From: Luteolibacter sp. SL250
GTDB taxonomy: Bacteria; Verrucomicrobiota; Verrucomicrobiia; Verrucomicrobiales; Akkermansiaceae
NCBI RefSeq assembly: GCF_026625605.1
Contig: NZ_CP113054.1
Span: 3,720,001 to 3,784,000 of the forward strand
DNA: 64,000 nt
Direction of reading: 5' to 3'
Of this stretch, positions 26,210 through 34,642 are shown piece by piece. The stretch's first letter is position 1, and every line of letters begins with the position of its first letter. Under the pieces are notes generated by a model. The model was not told where the DNA came from. It did not search any database and was given only the letters and a program-made list of their open reading frames with translations. The translations under genes were made by a program, and so were the position numbers.

Positions 26210-28015
26210 CTACCACCTGCTGATCTCCAGCACCGCGGCATTCATCGCTTGCAGGGTGCCGATGTTGATACCGTCGGTGTCGAGGTCGTCGCGCTGGATG
26301 ACGCCCTGCCAGCTTCCTTCGAGGCGGTCGTGGAAGGCCCATTCGCGGTCGTGATCCCGACCCATGAATTCCCACGCGCCTTCCGGGATGAGGATGTGGA
26401 TGTCCTCCATGTCCTGCTGCGGGTGGAAGTTGGCGACGACCATGAAGGACGCGCCGCTCTCCGGGTCATGGCGGAGGAAGGCGTAGAGCCAATGGCCGGA
26501 GACGGGCTCCCCGGGCTGGCGGCCGAAGGCGGGGTTCTCACGGTTGAACCAGTTGAGGCCGAAAAATTCGCCGCGGGTGAAGGCGGGCTGCGCCAGCACG
26601 GCGAGCAGGCGGCCATACCAGGCGCGGAGTTCCTTCTGCTCCTGGCTGAGGCCGCCGCCGTCATAGCGGCCGCCGTTCACCCATTTCACGAACTCCTTCA
26701 TGCACCAGTAGTCGAAGATGGTGGTGCGCTTGTGGTCGGTGCTGAAGCCGGCCTCATCCCCGCCCGCCTCGCCGATCTCCTGGCCGCTGTAGATCATGAT
26801 GGGGCCGCGCCCCATGCCCAGCAGGACGGCGGATGCGGGCCGTCCGGCGTGCATGCCATGGCCACCCCATACTTCCGGACAGGCGACACGGACCTCGTCA
26901 TGGTTCTCGACGAAGCGCAGGGAACGGTGGAAGCGCTCCGTGGCGAACTCCCCGCCGTCGAAGTCGTTCGCCCATTTTCCGGCATCATAGATGCCTTCCG
27001 CGACGTCGTAGGTCTGCTTGTCATAGACGCCGTCGAAGCCGGCCTCCAGCAGGGCGTCCAGCACGTGTCCGTCGGTGAGTTTCGCGGGGTCGTTGTTATA
27101 CGCCTCCGCGGAAAAGAAGACGCCGGGCTGGCGGTTGCGCGCGCGTTTCACCGCCCAGCGCCAGAACTCCATGGGCACCATGTGGGCCATGTCCGCGCGG
27201 AAGCCGTCCACGCCCATGCCCTGCCACCAGGCGAGGATCTCATCCATGGTGCGCCAGGTCTTCGGCACGTCCTCCACGGCGGCGTCCGGGCCGGGGAGGT
27301 GGGAGGTGTCCCGGCCGGTGGTGAAGTCATGGCCGTAGTTGATCTTCACCGTTTCATACCAATCATGCACGGACGGGGTCCATGAGATGACGTTGTTGCC
27401 GGTGACCTTCCCATACTCCGCCTCCGGGCCGAAGAAGCCGTCGCCGGAGCCGGGCAGCTTCAGCGGCGGGCCGTCCCCGGGATCGCCGGGGCGCAGGTAG
27501 AAGTAATGGTTGTCCCGGTGGAAGAAAACGTCCCGGTCATCCCCCTGGCCGAAGGTGTGCTCCGGGCGGACGTCGGACACGTAGCAGCGGGAAACATGGT
27601 TCGGGATGAAGTCGATGATGACGCGCAGCCCCAGGCCGTGGCAGCGGTCCACCAGCGCGCGGAACTCCTCCACGCGGTTTTCCGGGACAGTGGCGTAGTC
27701 CGGGCAGATGTCGAAGTAATCGCGGATGGCGTAGGGACTCCCGGCCTCCCCTTTCAGAATGTCGCGGTCATCGGCGGGACGGCACGGATAGTCCGTGCCG
27801 CTGGCCTGCTCGATCACGCCGGTGAGCCAGATGTGGGTGAAGCCGAGGTCACGCAGCGAGGTGAGCGCGACCTCATTGATGTCGGCGAATTTCCCGCAGC
27901 CGTTCTCCTCCAGCGTGCCGTTCCTTTTCCGCGTGGTGTTCGTGTTGCCGAAGAGGCGGACGAAAAGCTGATAGATCACCGGGCGGGGGGCGGCGGGCGT
28001 GTTCGTCTCGGACAT
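26210..28015 (-). CDS. Glycoside hydrolase family 13 (alpha-amylase family) enzyme
   Basis: About 601 residues from ATG 28015 (MSETNTPAAPRPVIYQLFVR); a second start at 28024 is possible, and a GGGGGAG stretch lies 11 nt before 28015. The catalytic (beta/alpha)8 barrel shows LGFTHIWLTGVIEQ, VIIDFIPNHV (region I), GVDGFRADMAHM (nucleophile Asp), FFSAEAYNN (acid/base Glu) and FVENHDEVR (third Asp). No signal peptide, so cytoplasmic. It acts on alpha-glucans or related sugars; GH13 subfamilies cover hydrolases and transferases, so the exact substrate is open. The C-terminal domain looks like a beta-sandwich (FMVVANFHPQQDMEDIHIL). Confidence 0.9.
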   Translation of the reverse strand: MSETNTPAAPRPVIYQLFVRLFGNTNTTRKRNGTLEENGCGKFADINEVALTSLRDLGFTHIWLTGVIEQASGTDYPCRPADDRDILKGEAGSPYAIRDYFDICPDYATVPENRVEEFRALVDRCHGLGLRVIIDFIPNHVSRCYVSDVRPEHTFGQGDDRDVFFHRDNHYFYLRPGDPGDGPPLKLPGSGDGFFGPEAEYGKVTGNNVISWTPSVHDWYETVKINYGHDFTTGRDTSHLPGPDAAVEDVPKTWRTMDEILAWWQGMGVDGFRADMAHMVPMEFWRWAVKRARNRQPGVFFSAEAYNNDPAKLTDGHVLDALLEAGFDGVYDKQTYDVAEGIYDAGKWANDFDGGEFATERFHRSLRFVENHDEVRVACPEVWGGHGMHAGRPASAVLLGMGRGPIMIYSGQEIGEAGGDEAGFSTDHKRTTIFDYWCMKEFVKWVNGGRYDGGGLSQEQKELRAWYGRLLAVLAQPAFTRGEFFGLNWFNRENPAFGRQPGEPVSGHWLYAFLRHDPESGASFMVVANFHPQQDMEDIHILIPEGAWEFMGRDHDREWAFHDRLEGSWQGVIQRDDLDTDGINIGTLQAMNAAVLEISRW

Positions 28016-28046
28016 CGCCTTCATTCTCCCCCATCGCGCGGGATCT

Positions 28047-28310
28047 TCAATGGTGCTTTTCCCTTTCTTCGCGGATGACGGCGAGCATGTCATACAGCGC
28101 GAGGACCATGACCATGCAGGTGAGGAACGCGCACGCACCCCACCAGATGAGGAACATCCACGGGCGCACGCGCAGCCATCCATCCACCAGCCACAGCCCC
28201 CACGCCATGAGGCCGAGCGCGAGCAGGAGCATGCGCGCCATGATCTTCCGGCGCGTGCCACGGTTCCGCAGCATCGACCGTGCGACGCGTTTGTCAGATT
28301 CCCAATCCAC
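28047..28310 (-). CDS. Small membrane protein, two transmembrane segments
   Basis: About 87 residues if started at GTG 28310 (VDWESDKRVARSMLRNRG...), or 75 from ATG 28274. Two hydrophobic segments are visible: MLLLALGLMAWGLWLVDGW and WMFLIWWGACAFLTCMVMVL, followed by YDMLAVIREEREKHH, a charged tail. No family recognised. It lies immediately upstream of the GH13 gene, with 31 bp between, in the same direction, so co-transcription is likely. The start codon is not certain. Confidence 0.6.
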   Translation of the reverse strand: MDWESDKRVARSMLRNRGTRRKIMARMLLLALGLMAWGLWLVDGWLRVRPWMFLIWWGACAFLTCMVMVLALYDMLAVIREEREKHH

Positions 28311-28373
28311 GGGTGGTGATGCGGGGAGTCTAACGGGTGTGGGGGTGCCGTCGATGAAAAGAGAAACCGGGGG

Positions 28374-28424
28374 GACATTGAACATCGAACATCGAACATC
28401 GAACGTCCAACATCGAAGTTTGAA
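28374..28424. repeat. ATCGAAC-type repeat block
   Basis: GAACATCGAACATCGAACGT then CCAACATCGAAGTTTGAATG. Same family as at 25783, 25897, 55652 and 63377. Confidence 0.8.
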
Positions 28425-28502
28425 TGGAAGAGGGATGTGGCGGGTGGGTGAGAGAGGTGGGCCGGGCAGGCGGCGGAGGCTTTTTCTGAGCGTAATGGAA
28501 GG

Positions 28503-28632
28503 GTAGCGGAAGTCGTGAGACTTCCGGCGGCGGGGAAGTCCACGGAGAACCCGACACGCTGTCTCCCTGTGTCTGGAGCGTCCTGCATCGTGGTGAATCC
28601 ACCCAGCCGAAGGTCTCACGACCTTCGCTACC
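28503..28632. repeat. REP, family 3, inverted pair
   Basis: GTAGCGGAAGTCGTGAGACT at 28503 faces the inverted unit GAAGGTCTCACGACCTTCGC ending GCTAC at about 28632. The two hairpins have different stems (GGAAGTC/GACTTCC and GAAGGTC/GACCTTC) around the same GTGA loop. Confidence 0.85.
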
Positions 28633-28669
28633 CCCGCAGATCCGCCGCGCCTTGGTTTCACCCGCAGGG

Positions 28670-28710
28670 GTAGCGGAAGTCGTGAGACTTCCGGTTGTGG
28701 GGAAGTCCAT
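28670..28710 (+). repeat. REP, family 3 half-unit
   Basis: GTAGCGGAAGTCGTGAGACT then TCCGG. Third family-3 hairpin in this spacer. The rest of 28311-29069 shows no gene; minus-strand ORFs here are repeat-encoded. Confidence 0.8.
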
Positions 28711-29069
28711 GGGAAACCGGAGCGGGCTTGCCGGATGACATCCGCCCCAACGGATCTCCACGGGATCCGCCGCGCGATGATGGGGCGCATTTTTCTAAAA
28801 AATCCCCGGCTCCGCAGCGGAGTCCGCCGGTGAAATTTAGGATTGCCAATGCACGGCACCTGCCACAGATTCCCGTTGTTGGAACGACGGAGGGCTGTTC
28901 TGGATCTCGTTTCCCGGACTCCCCCAGGGTCAAGCTCATCTGCCCGCGATCATGGCGATCCGCGCACAAGCACTTCCCGCTCCGTCCACTCGGCCGCCGG
29001 ACCGTCCCATGGTCCACCGCCGGACCGCCCTTTTTCCATTTCTCCTGAATTTCCCATCCACCCTTCCGC

Positions 29070-29822
29070 ATGGCCGGTCACAACAAGTGGTCAAAGGTCA
29101 AACACATCAAAGCCCGCGTCGATGCGATCAAGGGCAAGGTGTTCAGCAAGTGCGCCCATGAGATCGCACTGGCGGCGCGTGCCGGTGGCGGGGACCCGGG
29201 GATGAACGCGCGGCTGCGCACGGCGGTGGACAACGCGAAGGCGGTGTCCATGCCCCGCGAGAACATCGAGCGCGCCATCAAGAAAGGCACCGGCGAGCTG
29301 GGCGGCGACGCCATCCAGGAGGTGACCTATGAGGGCTACGGCCCGGCGGGCATCGCCTTTCTGGTGGAGATGGCCACGGACAACCTGAACCGCGCCGCGG
29401 CGGACATGCGGACGATTTTTTCAAAAAACGGCGGCTCGGTGGCGACTCCGGGCAGTGTTTCCTATCAGTTCGACCGCAGGGGTGAGATCCGCCTGGCGGC
29501 GTCCGCCATCGATGACGACCGCATCATGGAAGCGGCCATCGAGGCGGGCGCGGACGACGTCCACAGCGACGGGGAGGAACACATCATCCACACCGCGGCG
29601 AACGAGCTGGGCACGGTGGCGAACGCGCTGCGCTCCGCCGGCCTGAGCCTGGTGTCCGAGAAGATGGTGTCCCTGCCGCAGAACCTTTCCGTGGTGTCCG
29701 ACGTGGATACCGCCCGCCAGATCCTGAAACTGCACGACGTGCTGGATGACTATGCGGACACGCTGAACGTGTTCACCAACTTTGAAGTGACGGACGAGGC
29801 GCTCGAGCAACTGTCCGCCTGA
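29070..29822 (+). CDS. YebC/PmpR family (TACO1-like) protein
   Basis: 250 residues, full length. The N-terminus MAGHNKWSKVKHIKARVDAI is diagnostic, with KGKVFSKCAHEIALAARAGG, the later MPRENIERAIKKGTGE and YEGYGPAGIAFLVE. It is a widespread cytoplasmic protein; the family is described both as a transcription regulator and, for some members, as a factor easing ribosome stalling at proline stretches. It is followed 33 bp later by rho. Confidence 0.95.
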   Translation: MAGHNKWSKVKHIKARVDAIKGKVFSKCAHEIALAARAGGGDPGMNARLRTAVDNAKAVSMPRENIERAIKKGTGELGGDAIQEVTYEGYGPAGIAFLVEMATDNLNRAAADMRTIFSKNGGSVATPGSVSYQFDRRGEIRLAASAIDDDRIMEAAIEAGADDVHSDGEEHIIHTAANELGTVANALRSAGLSLVSEKMVSLPQNLSVVSDVDTARQILKLHDVLDDYADTLNVFTNFEVTDEALEQLSA

Positions 29823-29855
29823 TCCCCTCTCCATTTTTCCCCGACCCATTTCCTG

Positions 29856-31802
29856 ATGAGCAACAACACGAACGAGGAAGCCTTCGCCGAGTCCGCCCCC
29901 GAGAAGACGGTGGCGAAGAAAGCGGCGAAGAAAACGGCAGCCAAGAAGGCCGCGGTGAAAAAGACCGCCGCGAAGAAGGCCGCCGCGAAGAAAGCTCCCG
30001 CAGCCGCCGAGACGCCGCTGTTGATCGACGTGCCCGCGGCACCGGCCGTGGCGAAGCCCGCCCGCAAGGCAGCGGCGGCACCCGCCCCTGCTCCGGAGGC
30101 TGCCGCCGATGCGGCACCCGCCCCCGCGAAGAAAGCGGCGAAGAAGGCCGCCAAAAAAGCGGCGAAGAAAACCGCCGCGGAAGCTCCTGCGGAGGCCGCC
30201 TTCTCCGCACCTGCACCTGCGCCCGCTCCTGCCGCCGCGGAGGAACCGAAGCGCTTCGGTCGTGTGCCGGGTGGCGGACCGACGACTCCCCGTGCGGATG
30301 CTCCATCCCAGGATGCGGCGCCGGTTTCCGATGCCTCCCCCTCCCCTGCCCCGCAGCAGCACCAGCCACGCCAGCACGGCGGTGGACAGCCGCAGGACGG
30401 CGGTGAGCAACAAGGCGGACAAGGAGGCCAGGGCGACAGCCGCAGCAAGCGCCGCCGTGACAAGCGGAAGAAGCGCCGCGAGCAGCTCCGCAACGAGCGC
30501 GGCCAGGATGGCGGCGGCGGTGGTGGTGGAAACCAACAGCAACAGCACCCGCAGCGCCAGCGTGGCAACGACCGCCACAACAACCAACGCGGCAACGACC
30601 GCCACGGCAACCAGCGCGGCAACGACCGCAGCGACCGCCAGCAGAACGACGACCGCGACTATGAGAACCGCGGCCACGCGCAGTTGACCGGCGAGAAGAT
30701 CGAGGTGGACGGCATGCTGGAACTCGCGCCGAAGGGATTCGGCTTCCTGCGCGTGCCGAAGAAGAATTTCGAACAGGCGCGTGATGATGTCTTTGTCACG
30801 CCGGAGATCATCCGCAAGAACCACCTGCGGCTGGGCCAGTGGATCCACGGCACGTTCCAGATGGGCCCGCGCGGCCCGCAGCTCGTGGACATCACCGCCA
30901 TCAACGGCATATCCGTCGCGGAGGCGTCGAAGCTCCCGCACTTCGACGAGCTGAAGGCGGTGAACCCGAGCAAGCGGATCAGCTTCGAGACAACGCCGGA
31001 GCGTTTCACCACGCGCGTGGTGGACATCATGGCGCCGGTGGGACGCGGCCAGCGCGGCCTCATCGTTTCCCCTCCCCGTTCCGGAAAGACGACTCTTTTG
31101 CTGCACATGGCGGAAGCCATCCGCACGAAGTACGAGGAGACCATGCACCTGATGGTGCTGCTGGTGGACGAACGCCCGGAGGAGGTGACGGAGTTCCGCC
31201 GCGCCCTGCCCGGTGCGGAGATCTACGCCAGCTCCAACGACGAGAACGCACGCAGCCACTGCCGCATCGCGGAACTCGCCATCGAGCGGGCGAAGCGGTT
31301 GGTGGAGGCGGGCAAGGATGTGTTCCTGCTGATGGACTCCATCACCCGTCTGGCCCGCGCCTACAACGGCAACATGAACAACCGTGGACGGGGCACCGGC
31401 TCCGGCGGCATCACCATCGGCGCGCTGGAGGTTCCGCGCAGGCTTTTCGCCGCGGCGCGGAACACCCGTGGCGGAGGCTCCCTCACCATCCTGGCCACCG
31501 CGCTGATCCAGACGAACTCCCGTGCCGACGAGGCCATCTTCATGGAGTTCAAGGGCACCGGCAACATGGAGCTGGTCCTGGACCGGAAGATCGCGGAAAA
31601 CTACATCTACCCTGCGGTGGACATCTTCAAGTCCGGCACCCGCCGGGAGGAGCTGCTGCTGCCGGAGCACATGCTGCACAAGATCCACCTCATCCGCCGC
31701 GGCCTCTCCGGCCACCGCCCGGTGGAGGCGATGGAACGCCTGCTCTACTTCCTGAAGAAATTCCCGAACAACCCGCAGATGCTGCTTGAGATCAAGGGGT
31801 AA
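29856..31802 (+). CDS. rho: Transcription termination factor Rho with long N-terminal extension
   Basis: 648 residues, much longer than the usual ~420. Residues 1-120 form a Lys/Ala-rich histone-H1-like segment (repeated AAKKAAKKTA units), 120-200 are Ala/Pro-rich, and 200-270 are Arg/Gln/Asn/Gly-rich with repeated RGNDRHNNQ units. The canonical protein then begins: RNA-binding cold-shock-like domain (about 275-345, GMLELAPKGFGFLRVPKKNF), and the hexameric RecA-like ATPase with Walker A PPRSGKTTLL (406-415), VDERPEEVTEFRR, LLMDSITRLARAYN and the Q-loop/R-loop region GTGSGGITIGALEVPRRLF. It releases RNA from stalled polymerase. Extensions rich in basic residues occur in other high-GC phyla and increase RNA binding; here that is inferred. 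Confidence 0.96.
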   Translation: MSNNTNEEAFAESAPEKTVAKKAAKKTAAKKAAVKKTAAKKAAAKKAPAAAETPLLIDVPAAPAVAKPARKAAAAPAPAPEAAADAAPAPAKKAAKKAAKKAAKKTAAEAPAEAAFSAPAPAPAPAAAEEPKRFGRVPGGGPTTPRADAPSQDAAPVSDASPSPAPQQHQPRQHGGGQPQDGGEQQGGQGGQGDSRSKRRRDKRKKRREQLRNERGQDGGGGGGGNQQQQHPQRQRGNDRHNNQRGNDRHGNQRGNDRSDRQQNDDRDYENRGHAQLTGEKIEVDGMLELAPKGFGFLRVPKKNFEQARDDVFVTPEIIRKNHLRLGQWIHGTFQMGPRGPQLVDITAINGISVAEASKLPHFDELKAVNPSKRISFETTPERFTTRVVDIMAPVGRGQRGLIVSPPRSGKTTLLLHMAEAIRTKYEETMHLMVLLVDERPEEVTEFRRALPGAEIYASSNDENARSHCRIAELAIERAKRLVEAGKDVFLLMDSITRLARAYNGNMNNRGRGTGSGGITIGALEVPRRLFAAARNTRGGGSLTILATALIQTNSRADEAIFMEFKGTGNMELVLDRKIAENYIYPAVDIFKSGTRREELLLPEHMLHKIHLIRRGLSGHRPVEAMERLLYFLKKFPNNPQMLLEIKG

Positions 31803-31814
31803 GGAGGGAGGAAA

Positions 31815-31830
31815 GTTTTCAGTTTTCAGG
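31815..31830 (+). repeat. GTTTTCA repeat
   Basis: Two GTTTTCA units followed by GG, directly after a partial family-1 unit (TAAGGAGGGAGGA) that begins at the rho stop codon. Confidence 0.75.
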
Positions 31831-31874
31831 AAAGGGGAGGAAGGAGCGTACCTTCCCGCTCCGGTGGCTCGCAG

Positions 31875-31914
31875 TAAGGAGGGAGGACACTCCTGTCCTC
31901 CGGCGGCATTGGCG
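31875..31914 (+). repeat. REP-like hairpin, family 1
   Basis: TAAGGAGGGAGGACACTCC then TGTCCTCCGGCGGCATTGG. Identical to the copies at 10295 and 16231. Confidence 0.85.
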
Positions 31915-32029
31915 AATCAGAAAAGATTCACCGCTAAGACGCAAAGGCCGCGAAGGGAGAAGCAAGATTCGCAGTCAGCGTTCTTCTCTTCCTGAGAACT
32001 GGAGACTGAAAAATTTTCCTTCTTTGTTC

Positions 32030-32068
32030 GCCAATGCCGCCTGAGGACAGGAGTGTCCTCCCTCCTTA
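32030..32068 (-). repeat. REP-like hairpin, family 1 (inverted)
   Basis: CGCCAATGCCGCCTGAGGAC then AGGAGTGTCCTCCCTCCTTA. Inverted partner of 31875, about 115 bp away. Confidence 0.85.
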
Positions 32069-32130
32069 CTCGGCTGCAACCGGAACCGATAGCAAAGGCG
32101 TTCCGGCATAGATCCGTCTTTCACTTCATC

Positions 32131-32204
32131 CGCCAATGCCGTCGGAGGACAGGAATGGGAGCGCAGCGAACATGACGGCGCAGCCGCAATGTCCTCCCTC
32201 CTTA
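32131..32204 (-). repeat. REP-like hairpin, family 1, interrupted copy
   Basis: The left part (CGCCAATGCCGTCGGAGGAC, AGGAATG) and the right part (TCCTCCCTCCTTAC) are separated by about 32 extra bases, and AATG occurs at both junctions. The 31803-32311 spacer otherwise shows no gene. Confidence 0.7.
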
Positions 32205-32311
32205 CCCGGTTGCATCGCATCCCGCGACCCCCTCTGGAAACGAGGCTCCGGATTCCACCCTGCATGCACTTGCGGAGGTAGGATGCCTCCCTTATCAGTC
32301 AGGCCGTCACC

Positions 32312-32617
32312 ATGGAAAAGGAAACCGAAACCATCGAAGTCGAAGTCGTCGAGATCGACGGCATCGCACCGGTACCGGTGTCCCCACCGCATGGGGATGA
32401 CGCGGCGGGCGGAGGCCCGCGCGGAGGCGGCGACTGGAACGACTGGCGGAACTGGCAGGGCCGCGTGCGCACGCTGGACATGCGCTGGTGGCCGCTGTGG
32501 GTGTTCCTGGGCATCATCCTGCTGGCGCTGCTGGCCTCCGTCGGCGTGGTGGTGGGGATCTTCTACGTGATCTATCGTATCATCCGCGGGTTCCTCCGCG
32601 CGCTGGTGGGGAGGTAG
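32312..32617 (+). CDS. Small hypothetical membrane protein
   Basis: 101 residues. An acidic N-terminus (MEKETETIEVEVVEIDG), a Gly/Asp/Trp-rich middle (GGGDWNDWRNWQGR) and one strong C-terminal transmembrane segment (WWPLWVFLGIILLALLASVG, extending into VVVGIFYVIY), then a basic tail. Topology would be N-terminus out or in with a single span. No family recognised. The ATG at 32312 is the only sensible start. Surrounded by repeats on both sides. Confidence 0.6.
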   Translation: MEKETETIEVEVVEIDGIAPVPVSPPHGDDAAGGGPRGGGDWNDWRNWQGRVRTLDMRWWPLWVFLGIILLALLASVGVVVGIFYVIYRIIRGFLRALVGR

Positions 32618-32631
32618 CGGAGGTCATCCAG

Positions 32632-33012
32632 GTAGCGAAGCTCGTGAGAGCTTCGGCGGGGTGGACGCCATCCAACAGACCGGCTCCAGCTTCCCATGGA
32701 CTTCCCCACAGCCGGAGGTCTCACGACCTCCGCTACCCTTCCGAAGCGTCGGCATGGCGGATCCATGGCGTAGCGAAGCTCGTGAGAGCTTCGGCGGGGT
32801 GGACGCCATCCAACAGACCGGCTCCGGTGTCCCGTGGACTTCCCCACAGCCGGAGGTCTCACGACCTCCGCTACCCTTGCGAAGCATCGGCATGGCGGAT
32901 CCATGGCGTAGCGAAGCTCGTGAGAGCTTCGGCGGGGTGGACGCCATCCAACAAACCGGCTCCGGTGTCCCATTGACTTCCCCACAGCCGAAGGTCTCAC
33001 GACCTTCGCTAC
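32632..33012. repeat. Family-3 REP pairs in a tandem triplication (~138-bp period)
   Basis: Three near-identical units (32632-32737, 32770-32874, 32908-33012). Each starts GTAGCGAAGCTCGTGAGAGC, passes through GGGGTGGACGCCATCCAACA and ends in an inverted hairpin followed by GCTAC. The third copy has GAAGGTC in place of GGAGGTC in the right hairpin with the matching change on the other arm. Confidence 0.9.
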
Positions 33013-33052
33013 CCTTGCGACCTCCGCAACTCCTCCACCGCATCCCTGTTTC

Positions 33053-33415
33053 TCAGCGGGCCTTCCTGAAAAGCTCCGCCGCCGCCACGCGGTGCAGCCT
33101 TTCATCCCGCCGCTGGAAGGTGATCTCCCGCGACGGATGCCTGCGGGCGATGTCCAGCAGCGCACCGAGCGCCCCCGCGGCGGACCAGACGTGCCAGGCG
33201 TCCGCGGCGTCCTCCTCCATCACCGCCCGCAGGCTCAGGTGGTGGTGGTCCGGCCAGGCGACGACCACGCGCCGCGCCATGATGAAGCACTCCGGAGTGG
33301 AGATGACGACGCCATGCTGGAGGTGGAAGTCCAGCGCATCCACCCACGGGATCCACGGCCCGCCGTCACGATGATAGGCCGCATGGGCCCGCAGATAAGG
33401 AGACATGCCGTCCAT
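33053..33415 (-). CDS. Hypothetical protein
   Basis: 120 residues (or 117 from a second Met at 33406, MSPYLRAHAAYHRDG). The sequence is protein-like: GPWIPWVDALDFHLQHGVVI, TPECFIMARRVVVAWPDHH, then DAWHVWSAAGALGALLDIAR. No signal peptide or membrane segment. No family recognised. High GC, like its chromosomal neighbours, so it is not part of the cassette array to its right. Confidence 0.6.
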   Translation of the reverse strand: MDGMSPYLRAHAAYHRDGGPWIPWVDALDFHLQHGVVISTPECFIMARRVVVAWPDHHHLSLRAVMEEDAADAWHVWSAAGALGALLDIARRHPSREITFQRRDERLHRVAAAELFRKAR

Positions 33416-33477
33416 GATGCCTTATCACGAGAGGCACGGTGGATTGAACAGATGGCCAAATTTCCTGCCGGAAATAC

Positions 33478-33635
33478 TGCCAGGTGATCCGTGATCAGAA
33501 TCGAGCGGAACGACATGGATGCCAGCGAAGCGGCGCCCGGAGGGCTCCGCCGGAGAGCGGAGTCAAATGAGTGCCGGGACGATGAAGCAATCCGTCAGCC
33601 ACGTCTTCCTCTCTCTGACTGATCACCCGGCACTT
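33478..33635 (+). repeat. MITE-like element (GATCAG family), copy 1
   Basis: The left end reads GTGATCCGTGATCAG; the right end CTGATCACCCGGCAC is nearly its reverse complement. The body shares GACATGGATGCCAGCGAAGC with copies at 57830, 58557 and 61306. The remainder of the 33416-33761 spacer has falling GC and contains GGCGTTGAGC (33665-33674), which fits the integron GTTRRRY core. Confidence 0.7.
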
Positions 33636-33761
33636 TCCAATCACTTCGCTCCTTGCAGTTTTTTGGCGTTGAGCGCCTTCGGGCCTTTCCGTAGGCTCTC
33701 CATCAGTCCTATATCGGAGCTTATCGGTTCATTCATTTACACTGTTCGACAACAAAACAAG

Positions 33762-34115
33762 ATGAAGACCACATCCCAACTGATTTGTTCAATCGCAGCG
33801 GTGTGTTTGATATCATCGTGCAAACGAGCGGAAGAAGCGCAGCGTCTTTCCTATGCGGAGGTTTTGAAGGAAGCCGAGGGCAAGGAGGGTGAGATCGTCG
33901 CAGTGCAGGGTCGCAATGATGTCACCACCTATATCAGATCGGGCAGTGCAACGATGCCTATAGGACACGGAGGTGGCACGACCTACCGCGGACTCACGAT
34001 GAAGCTCCCGGACTCTCCCGGGTACTACCATCAGATCGATCTCTATGATGGAAGTGACGGTGGAGGCCTGCTGATCGGGCGCAAGATTGCCGCCGATCCC
34101 AAGGAACAAAAATAA
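33762..34115 (+). CDS. Small putative lipoprotein (cassette gene 1)
   Basis: 117 residues from ATG 33762. The N-terminus MKTTSQLICSIAAVCLISSC is a lipoprotein signal with the lipobox ISSC. The mature part has LSYAEVLKEAEGKEGEIVAV, then QGRNDVTTYIRSGS and GLLIGRKIAADPKEQK; no family recognised. GC is clearly lower than in flanking genes. The stop codon is followed after 3 bp by the first attC-like repeat, as expected for a gene carried in an integron cassette. The region before it lacks a full attC-like site. Confidence 0.7.
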   Translation: MKTTSQLICSIAAVCLISSCKRAEEAQRLSYAEVLKEAEGKEGEIVAVQGRNDVTTYIRSGSATMPIGHGGGTTYRGLTMKLPDSPGYYHQIDLYDGSDGGGLLIGRKIAADPKEQK

Positions 34116-34118
34116 TCC

Positions 34119-34177
34119 AGCCGGACAAGGCGGTGGAGGTAACCCCGCGGCTCCGTGCCTCATCTTGGACGATCACC
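34119..34177 (+). repeat. attC-like site 1
   Basis: AGCCGGACAAGGCGGTGGAGG, then CCGCGGCTCCGTGCCTCATC, ending TTGGACGATCACC. It shares ACAAGGCGG, CTCCGTGCC and the TTGGACG end with the other sites. It starts 3 bp after the lipoprotein stop and ends just before the next start codon at 34184. Confidence 0.65.
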
Positions 34178-34183
34178 AAAAAT

Positions 34184-34642
34184 ATGCCCCTTCTACCGCT
34201 TGATCAGAAGCCGACGTCGGACGAGCAGGAGCAAGTCTTGTCCTGGCTCCGGAACTTCAACCACGACTCCAATCCCCAATTCATGAGATCGCTTGAAGAA
34301 GGCGCATCACAGGATTTTTTCATTGTTGCGCGGGATGACAACGGATCGGTGATTGGTGGTCTCCGGGGGGCATTTCTACACAGATGGCTGAAAGTCGATG
34401 TGATGGCGGTATCCCCGGATCACAGACGGCAAGGCATCGGCGGCAAGCTGGTCGGAGAGGCCGAGTCCATGGCTGCCCAACAGGGCTGTCAGTATTCATA
34501 CGTCGACACGATGTCATTTCAGGCTCCTGACTTCTATTTTTCGCTCGGGTATGAAGAATCAGGGCGATTGCGGAACTGGGATTCCCACGGTCACGACAAG
34601 ATTTTCCTAACGAAGACGCTCCGAACCATCAACGAACGCTGA
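34184..34642 (+). CDS. GNAT-family N-acetyltransferase (cassette gene 2)
   Basis: 152 residues from ATG 34184, seven bases after attC-like site 1. The GNAT fold is indicated by DFFIVARDDNGSVIGGLRGA (beta strands 2-3), the acetyl-CoA-binding loop VSPDHRRQGIGGKLVGEAES (Q/RxxGxG/A) and SFQAPDFYFSLGYEESGR near the C-terminus. It transfers an acetyl group from acetyl-CoA to an amine; acceptor unknown. GNAT genes are among the commonest integron cassette cargo, which fits the context. Its stop falls at the beginning of attC-like site 2. Confidence 0.85.
   Translation: MPLLPLDQKPTSDEQEQVLSWLRNFNHDSNPQFMRSLEEGASQDFFIVARDDNGSVIGGLRGAFLHRWLKVDVMAVSPDHRRQGIGGKLVGEAESMAAQQGCQYSYVDTMSFQAPDFYFSLGYEESGRLRNWDSHGHDKIFLTKTLRTINER

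Noticed and set aside
28330..28859. Minus-strand ORFs of 140-270 codons upstream of the small membrane gene
   Set aside because: They run through REP and ATCGAAC repeats; only the final ~87 codons (28047-28310) look like a protein.
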